Shown: positions 44,577 to 54,543, counted from the stretch's first letter. The stretch is DNA of 64,000 bases from Polymorphobacter megasporae (GCF_018982885.2 NZ_CP081849.1:496001-560000), one strand, 5' to 3'. The notes: generated from the letters alone by a model not told the origin. Numbers and translations: made by a program.

Positions 44577-46516
44577 TAAGGGCCGGCGGCGGCTCCGATC
44601 GCAGCATCGTTACAATTCCCGGCAAAGGATTCCGGTTCGTCGAGGCGGTGACCGCCGGCCCGAGGTCCGGACGCGGGCTAGTGGATCCAGAAAGATCGAC
44701 GCGACGTGTCTGGCGGCGCGATTATCTATCGCTCGGCGCCGCGCTTCTGGCGCTGGTAGTGGTTGGGCTTAGCCTCGCGATCTGGATAGCTCGCCCACCG
44801 ATACCAACCGGTCGCCCACTAGCCGATCGAGTTTTTTCTCCCCCGGCATATTCTGTGGCTGTGCTCGGGTTCGATAACTTAAGCGGTGAACCGGCCCAAT
44901 CCTATCTTTCGGACGGCCTTTCCGAGCAGCTTATTGACTCACTGACGCAAGTCCAGCGGCTGCGTGTTGCAGCGCGCGTCTCGGCCTTCTCATTCCGTGG
45001 GGGCCACGCCACCATTGATCAGATCGCCCATGCCCTCAACGTCGGTGTCGTCCTGGCCGGGAGCGTGCACCGCATCGGCAACCGGGTAGCGGTCACCGCG
45101 CAACTGACGAACGCCCTGACCGGGTTCAACATTTGGTCCAGGACTTATGACCGCGACCAGAAGGAGATCATGACCGTCCAGTCCGACATCGCATTAGCGG
45201 TAGTGCGGTCGATGCAGCTTCCCACGTCTGAAGCCGATCAAATTAAGCTGGCTCTCGGCGGAACGAGCAACTCGGCGGCTTACGACGCATATTTGCGCGG
45301 CATGAATTATCGGCGCAACGCGCACATCTTGCGCGACTATAAGGCGGCTCTGGCCGAATTCGATCGTGCGCTAGCGATCGATCCAGGCTTTGCGCTAGCC
45401 TATGCTAAGAGAGCTATCACTTTGGTTGCGGTACAAGCGCTGGGTGCGAACAGCACGCTGGCGGAGCAGCATTTGATTCAAACCGCTCGGACAGCGGCGG
45501 ACCGTGCGGTCGCGCTGGCGCCGATGTCGGGGGCGGCGCATTCCGCGCGCGGAGCAGTCCTGGGCCATCTCATGCTCGACAAGCTGGGCGCCTTCGATGA
45601 GCAAGCGAAGGCCATAGCCCTAGCCCCTGGTAACGCCAGCATTGAAAGCAACTATGCATCCGCGGCTTTAGCGCTCGGCCATGTCGACGAGGCTGTGGCA
45701 GCGGCTCGCAGAGCGGCTGATCTCGACCCGCTTGATCCCAATTTCTGGGGGCAGATGGGGCAGATTCTCTATGAGGGTCACCGCTACCACGAGGCGTTGG
45801 AGGCCTTGGACCGCGAACGTGCGGTAGCTGGTGCCTTGCCGCTGCGCCATCGCGTCCTGCAGGCTCTGGTCCTTTTGATGTCAGGCCAAGCGCAGGCCGC
45901 ACGGACGATGTGTGCTTCAGGCAGTGACTGGCAAGAAAACCAGCTCCTCGCGTTGGCCGATCAGGCGCTTGGGCACCAGGCAGCGGCAGAGGCCGACCTG
46001 GCGAAGGTGCGCGCAGCGTTGGGAAACGACGCCGCTTCCAACTACGCAGAGATTTATGCGCAATGGGGCAGGAAGGCCGAGGCGCTTCACTGGTTTGACA
46101 GGGCGGTTCGGTCGCGGAGTCCAGGATTACTTGATGTCCGTCTGGACCCGCTGCTCGACCCAATACGTGACGAGCCGCAGTTCAAGGCGAGCCTGGCGCG
46201 ACTTGATCAAGGTTGAGATATATCGCTGGTGGTTGGTCGGGGGCCGCCCGGTCGACTGGGCCAGTGGTCGAGCGTCCGGCAGCGTTCTCGCGTCCGACCG
46301 CCGGAACCGGACTGTCGCCTTTCGGCCCCTAGGGCGTCCAAGAGGAATTGGAGCCGCGGCAGCGGCGACTGAGGGGTGGCCAAGCGATCAGCAGCTCTTG
46401 GTACAACTTGCTAGAGAGCGGACCGACCGCAATCAGCCTGTAGAAGAGAATGTAGCGATGAGGGCGTGTACGAATCATATCGTCTCGACCGTGCTGTGTG
46501 CATTGCCGACGGTCGG

Positions 46517-46730
46517 TTCGCAAAACGGCTTTGCTCTATGCCACTGGGTTCGTGACAACAATCCGACGATAGCAATCGCGCCAGCCGGCACACTCGATGT
46601 CGCGCCTGAAATGGCCGCCGAGTGTTATGACGCCGGGCCGCGACTGGTTCGTCCCTACGACCCCGGCGTTATCGTCGAGCAAGTCCAACTGATGCGCGAG
46701 CGCGGCCGGCAGAAGCTCGCGCTAAGCTGA
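46517..46730 (+). pseudogene. response-regulator receiver domain, C-terminal remnant
   Basis: GFALCHWVRDNNPTIAIAPA, then MAAECYDAGPRLVRPYDPGV, matches the last three strands and helices of stand-alone receiver proteins, including the RPY stretch in place of the usual KPY. The first half with the phospho-Asp is missing and no start is evident, so it is a remnant only. Confidence 0.6.
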
Positions 46731-47167
46731 TCGGCGCTTATCCGGGCCGGCTCGACGACGGTGTCGCTGACCGAAGTCTCTGCTCCTCAGCGACCACGAT
46801 ACGAGGGTCGAGGCCTAACCTAAAGCTCCGCTTTTTGACGATCGGTCGCCCTCAAGCTGCTAAGCAGCACCCGGCCAGTCCCGTCAATTCGATCCGGCAC
46901 CTGCTGTCGCGACAAACTTCCGTCTATCACAGCCACAACACTCTCACGACGATTTATCGACATCCCCATGATTACGCACGTCAGCCGCATCGCCAGCACA
47001 CAGCTTACATCGGCTCACAGGTCCTTTGAGCGAGTTCCCAACGAGCCGTTCAGCACATAAAATGCAAGCCGCTTGTGACGTGGGGTCGATTGCTCTCGAC
47101 CAGCGTTTTGTCACTTTACCACAGGTTAGGGACTTGATCGACTGATCGCTTCGGGCAATTATGCTAC
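46731..47167. other. intergenic, no gene recognised
   Basis: Contains several short direct and A+T-rich patches but no coding signal. Confidence 0.45.
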
Positions 47168-47641
47168 ATGCGGGTTTTAGATGATCAGGATTACAAAGAT
47201 TATCGGATTAAGGTGACTGAAGTTTATGCTGAGCAAATGCGAGCTCTGATCGGCTATCAGGCTGACTTGGCCAAATGGATTTTTGCTACTTTAATCTTGA
47301 TAAATTCGGGCGCGTTGGCCGGAATAGTTTCGTCTTCGCGGATCGTTGATGGCGCGGCGCGCATAGGCGCACCATGGTTTATTGCCGGAATTGGGACAGC
47401 GCTCGCTTCCGGGTTCATATCGTGGCTGAATACAACGATCGCGATCGGCATCTACGGCAAGATCGTATCGCCGGCCGCCATATTTGACAGAGCATCACAG
47501 CCGGAATTTAAGAAAAATCGCACGCTATAGGTTCCGGCGCTGGCTTGCTGTGCGATCGTGGCGGGTCTTGTTTCGGTAGCTTGCGCAGGCGTCGGAGCAG
47601 AGGACGTTATGAGCTTCGAGTTAAAAGCACCGATCGGGTAG
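47168..47641 (+). CDS. small membrane protein with in-frame amber codon
   Basis: Protein of unknown function. ATG 47168 starts a frame with a soluble, charged N-terminus (YKDYRIKVTEVYAEQMRALI) and two membrane helices (IFATLILINSGALAGIV and GIGTALASGFISWLNTTIAIG). A TAG at 47528-47530 ends it at 120 residues. Translation in the same frame past TAG gives another membrane helix (VPALACCAIVAGLVSVACAG) and stops at 47641, so the gene probably once had 156 residues or more and lost its end by a nonsense mutation. No family recognised; no strong ribosome site. Confidence 0.55.
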
Positions 47642-47967
47642 CTTTGCCGCGTATCATACGCCGAGGCGGGGTAAGTGCCCGATCACTAACCGTTATTGTG
47701 TCTCCGTCGAACCCGGTGCTGGGTGCCAGCGCGATGCTAATAACCAATGTTCTACATACTCGACAGTAGATTAATAGGCCGGCTACGGCGAGCTGACTGT
47801 CTAGAGACCAACATTCCACTTACGACTCCCGAAGGTTCGTCTGGTGCATCGGCGGGCGCTTCAAGGACTACCAACGTTCGCGGCCCTTCAGCTAAACGTG
47901 GATATCTTTAGCACTGTTCGGTTGACGGCACGATCGGCAGCGCGAGCGCCCAAAAACGGATGGTTCT
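47642..47967. other. intergenic between convergent genes
   Basis: No gene or clear terminator hairpin recognised. Confidence 0.45.
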
Positions 47968-49215
47968 TCACGTTGAGGCTATGGCTTCTGCGATGCTGTC
48001 GTAGACGAGGTCGAGATCTTCGTCCGAGATGCAGTACGGCGGCATGACGTAGACGGTGTTACCAAGTGGCCTCAGCAGCACGTCGCGTTCCCGAAAGAAA
48101 GACATCAGGCGCGGCGCAAGAGTAGACAGGTATCCGTTGCTATCCCCGATTTCGATCGCCGTGACGGTGCCGAGCTGGCGTCCATTAATCGCGCCGGGCT
48201 GCGACTGAAGCATAATGAGCCCCTTAGACTGGCGCCGCGCAAGATCGGCGACGCGTTCCAGCACCGGCTCTTCCCGCCAAATCGCGAGGTTGGCGTTCGC
48301 GGCGGCGCAGGCGATCGGGTTGGCAGTATAGCTTGACGAGTGGAAGAACATGCTCGACCGGTCGGTGCCGTAGTGAGCGGCGAAGATAGGCTCGATCGCC
48401 ATCGTCACCGCTAGTGGGACGGCGCCCCCTGTCAAGCCCTTCGATAGGCAAAGGATATCGGGCACGATCTTTGCTTGCTCGCAGGCCAGCAACGTGCCGG
48501 TTCGTCCCCACGCCGTCATCACTTCGTCGGCGATAAACAACACGCCGTGCTGCGCACAGATGCGACGCATCTCGGAAAGCGTTGCCGCCGAATAGACCAG
48601 CATGCCTCCGGCACCGAGCAGCAGAGGCTCGATGATCAACGCTGCCGCTCCCTCGCGACAGGCCTGATCGAGCGCGTCCAACGTCGTTTGCTCGCCGCCC
48701 ACGGTCGGAAAAGGGATAGTCTCCACGTCGAACAGGAGCGGTGCGTAGGCGCGGTTAAAGACGCCGCGCGCACCGACCGACATCGCGCCGATCGTGTCGC
48801 CATGATAGCCGTGCTCGAGCACAAGGATGCGATGCCGAGGTTCGCCGCGGTTCAACCAATAGCCCAGCGCCATCTTCAGCGCGACTTCAACGCTGGTCGA
48901 ACCCGAGTCGGAGAAGAAGACACGCGTAAGAGCCGGCGGCATTATCGCGCGTAGTCCGGCTGCCAGCGTCTCTGCTGGTTTGTGCGTCCACCCCGCGAAG
49001 ATGATCTGATCGAGGTTACCGACCTGTTCGGCGATCGCGGCGGCGATGCGTGGGTGGGCATGGCCGTGGGTCGTCACCCACCAGGATGAGATCGCATCAA
49101 CGATCCGCCGGCCATCGGCGGTAAAAAGCGCGGCGCCTTGGGCGCGCTCGACCAGCGGGATCGGCTCGGCGAGGCCGTGCTGCGTGAAGGGGTGCCATAT
49201 CGAGGATTCGCTCAA
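47968..49215 (-). CDS. bioA: adenosylmethionine-8-amino-7-oxononanoate aminotransferase
   Basis: Converts 8-amino-7-oxononanoate to 7,8-diaminononanoate with S-adenosylmethionine as amino donor, third of the four late biotin steps. PLP fold type I of 415 residues: SSWWVTTHGHAHPRIAAAIA, FSDSGSTSVEVALKMALGYW, the Asp in LFIADEVMTAWGRTG, and the PLP Lys in CLSKGLTGGAVPLAVTMA. WHPFTQH near the N-terminus is the BioA-specific signature. Its ATG overlaps the bioD stop by four bases, so it is translated from the bioF-bioD-bioA message. Length is normal. Confidence 0.95.
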   Translation of the reverse strand: MSESSIWHPFTQHGLAEPIPLVERAQGAALFTADGRRIVDAISSWWVTTHGHAHPRIAAAIAEQVGNLDQIIFAGWTHKPAETLAAGLRAIMPPALTRVFFSDSGSTSVEVALKMALGYWLNRGEPRHRILVLEHGYHGDTIGAMSVGARGVFNRAYAPLLFDVETIPFPTVGGEQTTLDALDQACREGAAALIIEPLLLGAGGMLVYSAATLSEMRRICAQHGVLFIADEVMTAWGRTGTLLACEQAKIVPDILCLSKGLTGGAVPLAVTMAIEPIFAAHYGTDRSSMFFHSSSYTANPIACAAANANLAIWREEPVLERVADLARRQSKGLIMLQSQPGAINGRQLGTVTAIEIGDSNGYLSTLAPRLMSFFRERDVLLRPLGNTVYVMPPYCISDEDLDLVYDSIAEAIAST

Positions 49216-49832
49216 CGGAAATCCTCCAGTCTGAAGTTGGCATGGAACGCTGCCCGTAAGCTGGTCGCCGTCAGCGGGGTAAGGCGCGGGAGCCGGCCCA
49301 GGCGCCTGACTTTGCCAAGTTCGACGACGATCGCTTCGCTGTCTTCGTTTGGATTGCCGACGAATGCGATACCGAGGATCGGTACGGCGCGGGCGCGCAG
49401 GGCTTCGATGGACAACATGCTATGGTTGATTGTGCCTAGTCCAGTACGCGCAACGATCACGACTGGATGGCCCCAATGGGCGAACAGGTCGGCATAGAGC
49501 AACCGCCGCGTGACCGGCACCAGCACGCCACCGGCCCCTTCGACCACCAGCGTCTCGCGCGTAAGTGAAGGCGTTAGAAGGTCAGGATTAATCTCGATAC
49601 CGTCGAGCTCGGCGGCGCGGTGCGGCGAACAAGGCGTCGTCAGGCGATAGGCCTCAGGCAAGATATGTCGTTGCGGCACCCCGAGTGAAGCAACGGTTGA
49701 GGCATCGCTGCCGTCGTCCAACCCGGCCTGGATCGGCTTCCAGTACACAGCACTCAGCGCTGTGGTAAGAGCGGCGGCGAAGACAGTCTTGCCGACGTCG
49801 GTGTCGGTGCCGGTTACGACGATCGTGGTCAC
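49212..49832 (-). CDS. bioD: dethiobiotin synthase
   Basis: ATP-dependent ureido-ring closure of diaminononanoate to dethiobiotin. The protein has 206 residues with the P-loop GTDTDVGKT at residues 8-16, VYWKPIQAGLDDGSD with the conserved Lys, and VVEGAGGVLVPVTRRLLYAD with the catalytic Glu-Gly-Ala-Gly-Gly. Four-base overlaps with bioF upstream and bioA downstream show a tightly coupled operon. Length is slightly below that of the Escherichia enzyme but the core is complete. Confidence 0.95.
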   Translation of the reverse strand: MTTIVVTGTDTDVGKTVFAAALTTALSAVYWKPIQAGLDDGSDASTVASLGVPQRHILPEAYRLTTPCSPHRAAELDGIEINPDLLTPSLTRETLVVEGAGGVLVPVTRRLLYADLFAHWGHPVVIVARTGLGTINHSMLSIEALRARAVPILGIAFVGNPNEDSEAIVVELGKVRRLGRLPRLTPLTATSLRAAFHANFRLEDFR

Positions 49833-50950
49833 AAATGCTCCTGCAGGGCGGTCACGAGCGCCGCAATCGACGCCTTGTCGACGTTGAGCGTGAACGACAG
49901 TCGCAGCCGCGCGGAACCGGGCGGGACGGTGGGCGGACGAACGCCACGCACATCGAATCCTGTCGCCTGCAACGCGGCGGCAATCTCCATCGTCCGGCGG
50001 TCGTCACCGATGACCACTGGTTGGATCGGCGATCCTGACACGGGCATCCCGATGCGGCACAACTCGCGCGCCGCTGAGTGGAGAAGCGCGTGAAGCCGGT
50101 CTCGGCGCTCTGGCTCATCGCGCAGGCAGCGCAGCGCGTCGCGGACCACGGCCGCGATTAGCGGCGACGGCGCGGTCGAGAAAATAAAGCCTCGACCTCG
50201 ATTGATCAGGAAGTCGCGCACCGTGGCTGGCGCGAGGATTAGGGCCCCTTCGCACCCCAACGCCTTTCCGCACGTGCGTAGCACGACGACATTGGCTCCC
50301 CCGTCGAGATCCGCGGCTAAGCCGCGACCATCAGGGCCGAACACGCCGGTGGCATGCGCTTCGTCGATCAGAAGCATTGCGCCTTCCCGTTCGGCGAGCA
50401 AGGCAGCGTCGGTTAGCGGCGCGCGGTCGCCGTCCATGCTGTACAGGCTCTCCATCGCGAGCCATGGCGTTCCCGATCCACCACGATTGCGCCACGCGGC
50501 AATCACGTCGGCAGCAGCGTCCACGTCGTTGTGTGCAAAGGCCCTTGTCTCCGCTCGGCCAAGTCGCATTCCTTCATGCGCGCTCGCGTGGATTAGCTCG
50601 TCATAGACGACGAGATCGCCGCGCTGCGGCAACGTCGAGAAGAGCAAGGCGTTCGCACCGTAACCGGACCCCACGAAAAGAGCGGCTTCGGATCCAAAGA
50701 ATTGGGCGGCTTCTTCCTCAAGCATCTCATGCTCTTCGCAGTTGCCGCGCAGCAGGCGCGATCCTCCCGAGCCGGTGGGAACTCCGCGCGCCAAGGCCGC
50801 AATGACCGCGTCTCGCAGACGGCTAGATGCCGCCAGTCCCAAATAATCGTTCGATGAAAAGTCTAAACCGGACCGGGGCGTCAGAGACCGACGTCGACCC
50901 ATTGCGGAAAGCTGCGTCAGTCCGTTCACCAAAATATCAAGTGCACCCAT
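49829..50950 (-). CDS. bioF: 8-amino-7-oxononanoate synthase
   Basis: PLP enzyme that condenses pimeloyl thioester with alanine; first gene of the operon, 373 residues. Visible features: FSSNDYLGLAASSRLRDAVI, TGSGGSRLLRGNCEEHEMLE, GYGANALLFSTLPQRGDLVV, the cofactor-binding LLIDEAHATGVFGPDGRG, and the PLP Lys in RTCGKALGCEGALI (the family usually has TxGKAxG). ATG 50950 is the only sensible start. No bioB is adjacent, so the last step of the pathway must be encoded elsewhere. A BioR or BirA operator could not be identified upstream. Confidence 0.95.
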   Translation of the reverse strand: MGALDILVNGLTQLSAMGRRRSLTPRSGLDFSSNDYLGLAASSRLRDAVIAALARGVPTGSGGSRLLRGNCEEHEMLEEEAAQFFGSEAALFVGSGYGANALLFSTLPQRGDLVVYDELIHASAHEGMRLGRAETRAFAHNDVDAAADVIAAWRNRGGSGTPWLAMESLYSMDGDRAPLTDAALLAEREGAMLLIDEAHATGVFGPDGRGLAADLDGGANVVVLRTCGKALGCEGALILAPATVRDFLINRGRGFIFSTAPSPLIAAVVRDALRCLRDEPERRDRLHALLHSAARELCRIGMPVSGSPIQPVVIGDDRRTMEIAAALQATGFDVRGVRPPTVPPGSARLRLSFTLNVDKASIAALVTALQEHL

Positions 50951-51439
50951 TCGCCCGTGCTAGCGCCAGCGTCGCCGCTTGCCGAGAGGCATTCGGTCGC
51001 TACACCGACCATATAAAAGCCTCGACGTGAACCGGCATCGTGTCATCAGGTCGCCGTGGTAATTGGAGCAGTTATGCCATTTCCGTGACAAGCCGTGTGA
51101 ACTCCGCGCACTAAGCCCAAGATTAAGCGATGGCGTTCCGTCCCTCCCCATCGCGAGATCGCCCATAGCGGCTTATCTTTATGTCCGCCTTTTGTTCGCT
51201 TCGAGGAGAAGAAGAACCATCAACACGTCCAACAATCTTGATGAAGATCGAGTTTGACCGGAACCCGCAAGACTTCTCCGTAAGTGATTATGATTTAACA
51301 TTCTTCGGCCCGTGCAGAGAGACCGTAATTGGACGATTAACAGTCTTCCCGATAGCGGTTTGCGATAAAAATTAGAGGGTCACGCGGTAAGGCAGCGAGT
51401 CTTTGAGTTGAGTTTTTCTGCTGGATCATCGACGCCGCG
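50951..51439. other. upstream region of the biotin operon
   Basis: No gene recognised; presumably holds the bio promoter on the minus strand. TTATCTTTAT at about 51173 faintly recalls a BioR box but is not convincing. Confidence 0.45.
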
Positions 51440-51792
51440 CCAGGCATGTCCGGACTGCGGGATATGCCGGAACGCCTCGGCAAAGGGCAAGCGAGTGGGT
51501 GGCGGCCGTTGGCTTGCCCCGGCTGGACTACGGCATGCACTCACTCAGGCGGACAAAGGCGGCGCTGGTGTACAAGCGTACCGGCAATCTCCGCGCCGTT
51601 CAGATGCTCCTCGGGCATACCAAGATCGCGACGACCGTTCGCTATCTTGGAGTCGACCTCGAGGATGCGCTCGCGCTCTCCGAGGCCACCGATCGCGACC
51701 TTATCGCGCGCGCCTGCCGTGCGAGCCGCGCACTCTCTTCGGTCATCGCGCCGCGGCCGTGGCGACCACGCTATCAGCATCCGATCAAGTAG
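51440..51792 (+). pseudogene. tyrosine recombinase/integrase, C-terminal remnant
   Basis: The catalytic C-terminus of a phage-type integrase: EWVAAVGLPRLDYGMHSLRR with the HxxR box, then GNLRAVQMLLGHTKIATTVR with the second His, and YLGVDLEDALALSEATD with the nucleophilic Tyr. The upstream DNA-binding and first catalytic Arg regions are absent, and the first 60 bases are weakly related. It is a relic of an integrated element; no attachment site or tRNA was seen next to it. Confidence 0.78.
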
Positions 51793-52372
51793 GGTTCCCG
51801 TGAGACAAATCGTCCTCGATTGGCGGAGCGGCGGCGAACGGCCGCTTTCCTGCATTGAACATCTAAGAGCGGACACGCAGAAATCCCTCGCGCTCTGGCC
51901 AAACCGCAGCGCCTGAATGAAGGTCCGGTCTTGCGAGGCGCTTGGCAGCCTAGAATGTCGAATTGTGGGTCTTCAAATCAGCGCGCCGCGCGCTCGCCCA
52001 CCTGTGGCCACCACTCCGACGCGCGACGCCCTGTTTCAATCACCATCATTTTGGCAAGCGGGGCATGCAACCTCCTTCGAACTCGAACACGTCCCACCGG
52101 ACGAAATCGATCCCGCCCCGGATCGTGATACGCGAATTTGGCTATCGTCCGCGAGCTAGCCAAGGGCGCTCTACAATTGGCACGATCGAGCAGCCCAATG
52201 CTCAGCGCGTTGTCGCAATCCTGCACGACGAGGGGGGCATGCATAAACGCCGCCCGATTGCTCCTCTGCCGACTACGGCGTTTCGGACAAGTTACAAATT
52301 TGATAACGTCATCGCGACGATTGTAAGGCACCCACCTTTCCATATGCCATAGCAATCAGAGGAGGGACGGCG
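51793..52372. other. intergenic, no gene recognised
   Basis: Short frames only, none resembling a known family. It holds the upstream region of the hydrolase gene. Confidence 0.45.
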
Positions 52373-54244
52373 ATGGCGGGCGAGGCGGCGAGCAGCGCGG
52401 CACCGGACAGTGGTTACACCGCGGTCGTGTACTTCCACGGCATCGGCCAGCAGCGACGCTTTGAAGAAACCAGCCGCCTGATCGACAGCCTCGACCGGTA
52501 CCTCGCCGGTTGTTTCTCACGCGGCCAGCCCCGCGGTATGTTGATGGGGATCAAGCCGCAGCTGCGACCCGGAATCGCCGATCCGAGCGATGTTTTCACC
52601 CATATCGTCACCGTCTTTTCGCCCGACCGCAGTGGCCGCACCGAGCTTTCCTCCGTCCGCTTCCACGAGGTCTATTGGGCCCCGATCATGGCGGGCGAGC
52701 GCTCGCCACTGGGCGTCGTGCGCTGGCTCGGCCGCCAATTGACGCGTCCGCTCGGGACGGTGCGGTCACCTTGGCGCGAACGGCAACGCCTCCGCCGATC
52801 GGCGTTGGCCGCACTCTACGAGGACAAAGCGCACTGGCCGCGAGGCATCCTTGAGCAGGATTTCACGACCTTGGTGCAGCGCTACGACGACTTCGAATCA
52901 CCTCAGGCACTTCGCGCCTTCGCGGAGGGCACCTTCGCGCAATTCAATTTCTATCTCGAACAGCGATGCGCCGGCGACATCGAGGCCATTGGCCGTCATC
53001 TAGCTTTGGCAAGGGCTTGGCGCCGGGCCTATCTGGCAACGGAGGCGCGCAACGCAGCGCTGCTCGCGTCGCTGGCTCTTGCTCTCGCTTTGCTCGCTGG
53101 CGGCGCGGTCGCGCTTGTCCTTGTGCTCCTGCAGCGCTTCACGGCGGTGACCGCGGGCAGCTCGCTGGCGCAGCTCGCTGCAGCCGCACCACCGACGCTG
53201 ACGACTGCAGCCAGCTTGGCGCTGACGCTGGCGGGACTGTTCGGCATCGGCGGCTTCCTGACCGGATACGTCGGCGACATCGAGGCTTGGGCGACCTATG
53301 AGGAAACTGACGAAAAGTTCGAGAAGCGGGCGAAGGTCATTGCGCTCGGCGCCAAGGTCTTCGGCCAGGTGTTGGGCGACGAAAATTGCCGCCGAGTTGT
53401 CGTCGTCGCCCACAGCCTCGGCACGACGATCGCCCATGACACGCTGCTGTCGCTCGTTCGGACCAACCGTGTCTCCAACCCCCAGGACCCGATCAAGGGG
53501 CCGGTGCCGCTAACCAAGATCGAGCATCTCGTCACGCTCGGCAGCCCGATCGACAAGATCGAGTATTTCTTCGAGAGCTACCGTTCGCCCTTCCATCGCT
53601 ATCGCCGGGTCGTCGAGGAATTGCGCGGCGACATCAGCACCGCGCCATTTACCCGGATGCGCAAGCCGTTCCTCCACTGGATCAACTTTTGGGACGACGG
53701 CGATCCGGTCAGCGGCGCACTGCATTCGCCGACCGGCAAACTGGGGTTCGTCCAGAGGGTCGACAATGTCCATGTCGCCAACCGGCCATTTCCCAGCCCT
53801 GGCGCCTCGCATTCCGGATACTTTTTCAACCGCGACGTCATCGCGACGCTGTTCGACGTCATCTACCACCGCGCCGCGAGCTTCCGCGCGCTGCCACCGC
53901 GACCCCGCCAGGATCCCGACTGGTCGAGCGCGTTCATCGGACCCGCGATCGATGCACCAGGCGCCCGGCGACTATGGACGCTCATGGCGATCGCGCTGCC
54001 GTGGTTGGCGCTAATTGCGGTGATCGTGCAGCTGAGCCTGTCGCACGGTGCTGCCATAGCATGGGTGCCGTTCGGGATCACCGTAACGATTATCGGCGTG
54101 GCGGCCCTTACGCTTGGCAGGCGCGAGCCTCGTCACGCGCTGGAGACCGCACCGATCGTCACCACCTCGGTCGGGGCATCTGAAGCCATCTCACGGGACG
54201 CCAAGAGCTTCGAGCCGTTGCGCAGCGAAGACGCGGACATATAG
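52373..54244 (+). CDS. membrane-embedded alpha/beta-hydrolase-like protein
   Basis: Protein of 623 residues. The N-terminus has YTAVVYFHGIGQQRRFEET, an oxyanion-type HGxG segment. Near residues 225-305 two membrane segments (LASLALALALLAGGAVALVL and AASLALTLAGLFGIGGFLTG) interrupt the fold. The nucleophile elbow VVVAHSLGTTIAHD (Ser near 346) follows, then a candidate Asp (NFWDDGDPVSG) and candidate His (NVHVANRPFPSPGASHSGYF). Two more membrane helices occur at the C-terminus (LMAIALPWLALIAVIVQLSL, WVPFGITVTIIGVAALTLG). GAGGAGGGA precedes the ATG. Lipase or esterase activity is possible; the substrate is unknown. Confidence 0.7.
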   Translation: MAGEAASSAAPDSGYTAVVYFHGIGQQRRFEETSRLIDSLDRYLAGCFSRGQPRGMLMGIKPQLRPGIADPSDVFTHIVTVFSPDRSGRTELSSVRFHEVYWAPIMAGERSPLGVVRWLGRQLTRPLGTVRSPWRERQRLRRSALAALYEDKAHWPRGILEQDFTTLVQRYDDFESPQALRAFAEGTFAQFNFYLEQRCAGDIEAIGRHLALARAWRRAYLATEARNAALLASLALALALLAGGAVALVLVLLQRFTAVTAGSSLAQLAAAAPPTLTTAASLALTLAGLFGIGGFLTGYVGDIEAWATYEETDEKFEKRAKVIALGAKVFGQVLGDENCRRVVVVAHSLGTTIAHDTLLSLVRTNRVSNPQDPIKGPVPLTKIEHLVTLGSPIDKIEYFFESYRSPFHRYRRVVEELRGDISTAPFTRMRKPFLHWINFWDDGDPVSGALHSPTGKLGFVQRVDNVHVANRPFPSPGASHSGYFFNRDVIATLFDVIYHRAASFRALPPRPRQDPDWSSAFIGPAIDAPGARRLWTLMAIALPWLALIAVIVQLSLSHGAAIAWVPFGITVTIIGVAALTLGRREPRHALETAPIVTTSVGASEAISRDAKSFEPLRSEDADI

Positions 54245-54543
54245 CTATTATATATCCACGGCCCAGGCGAGCTCTCGCTGCGCGCTCAAATTTGCTGAAT
54301 GAAGGACCGCTTTGGGTCTTTGCGTAGGTCGGGCTGAGCGTCCAGAATTGGGGCTTCCGGACATACCGAGGTCCATGGAACAATAGCCCGCTTTGCCAAG
54401 TCGAACGCCCGTATGCCGCCAGGCGGCGACCGGCCCCGACGCAGCGCCGCTACCAACTGCCGGTTTTGGGGGTCACTAAGCTGCCTTGAATGACTGCATC
54501 GGGGTTCGGCGGCCTTATCTGTGGGGCCAAGCTTCTGCTGGTT
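54245..54543. other. intergenic up to the IS66 element, includes left TSD
   Basis: No gene recognised. The last 8 bases (tgctggtt, 54536-54543) are the left target-site duplicate of the IS66 element; the right copy is at 57795-57802. Confidence 0.6.

Larger units (their letters stand above)
43427..46216 (+). pseudogene. membrane-anchored winged-helix/TPR regulator (CadC-like) split by IS5
   Basis: The DNA-binding part (FYRWGRFTLDPGRRSLCCDG to DNNVSQAIFELRKIL) lies before the IS and the remainder after it. Deleting 43680-44576 plus one TAA repeat joins RKIL to RAGGGSDRSIVTIPGKGFRF in frame, giving 629 residues. The order is trans_reg_C winged helix, linker, membrane helix (LSLGAALLALVVVGLSLAIW), TolB/FlgO-like segment (YSVAVLGFDNLSGEPAQSYL), then TPR helices to the end. 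GGAG precedes ATG 43427. As it stands only a 143-residue N-terminal piece could be made from this start. It is divergent from the small membrane protein, PEP-CTERM and PLL genes. Confidence 0.92.

Noticed and set aside
45912-46215. Frame overlapping the end of the TPR regulator
   Set aside because: Only its downstream part (from about 46517) looks protein-like; the overlap is a shadow.
51173-51182. BioR-like box TTATCTTTAT upstream of bioF
   Set aside because: Only partly palindromic and 220 bases upstream of the gene; too weak to call.
52180-52196. TGGCACGATCGAGCAGC near 52181
   Set aside because: The -12 element does not match and no gene start follows at a suitable distance.
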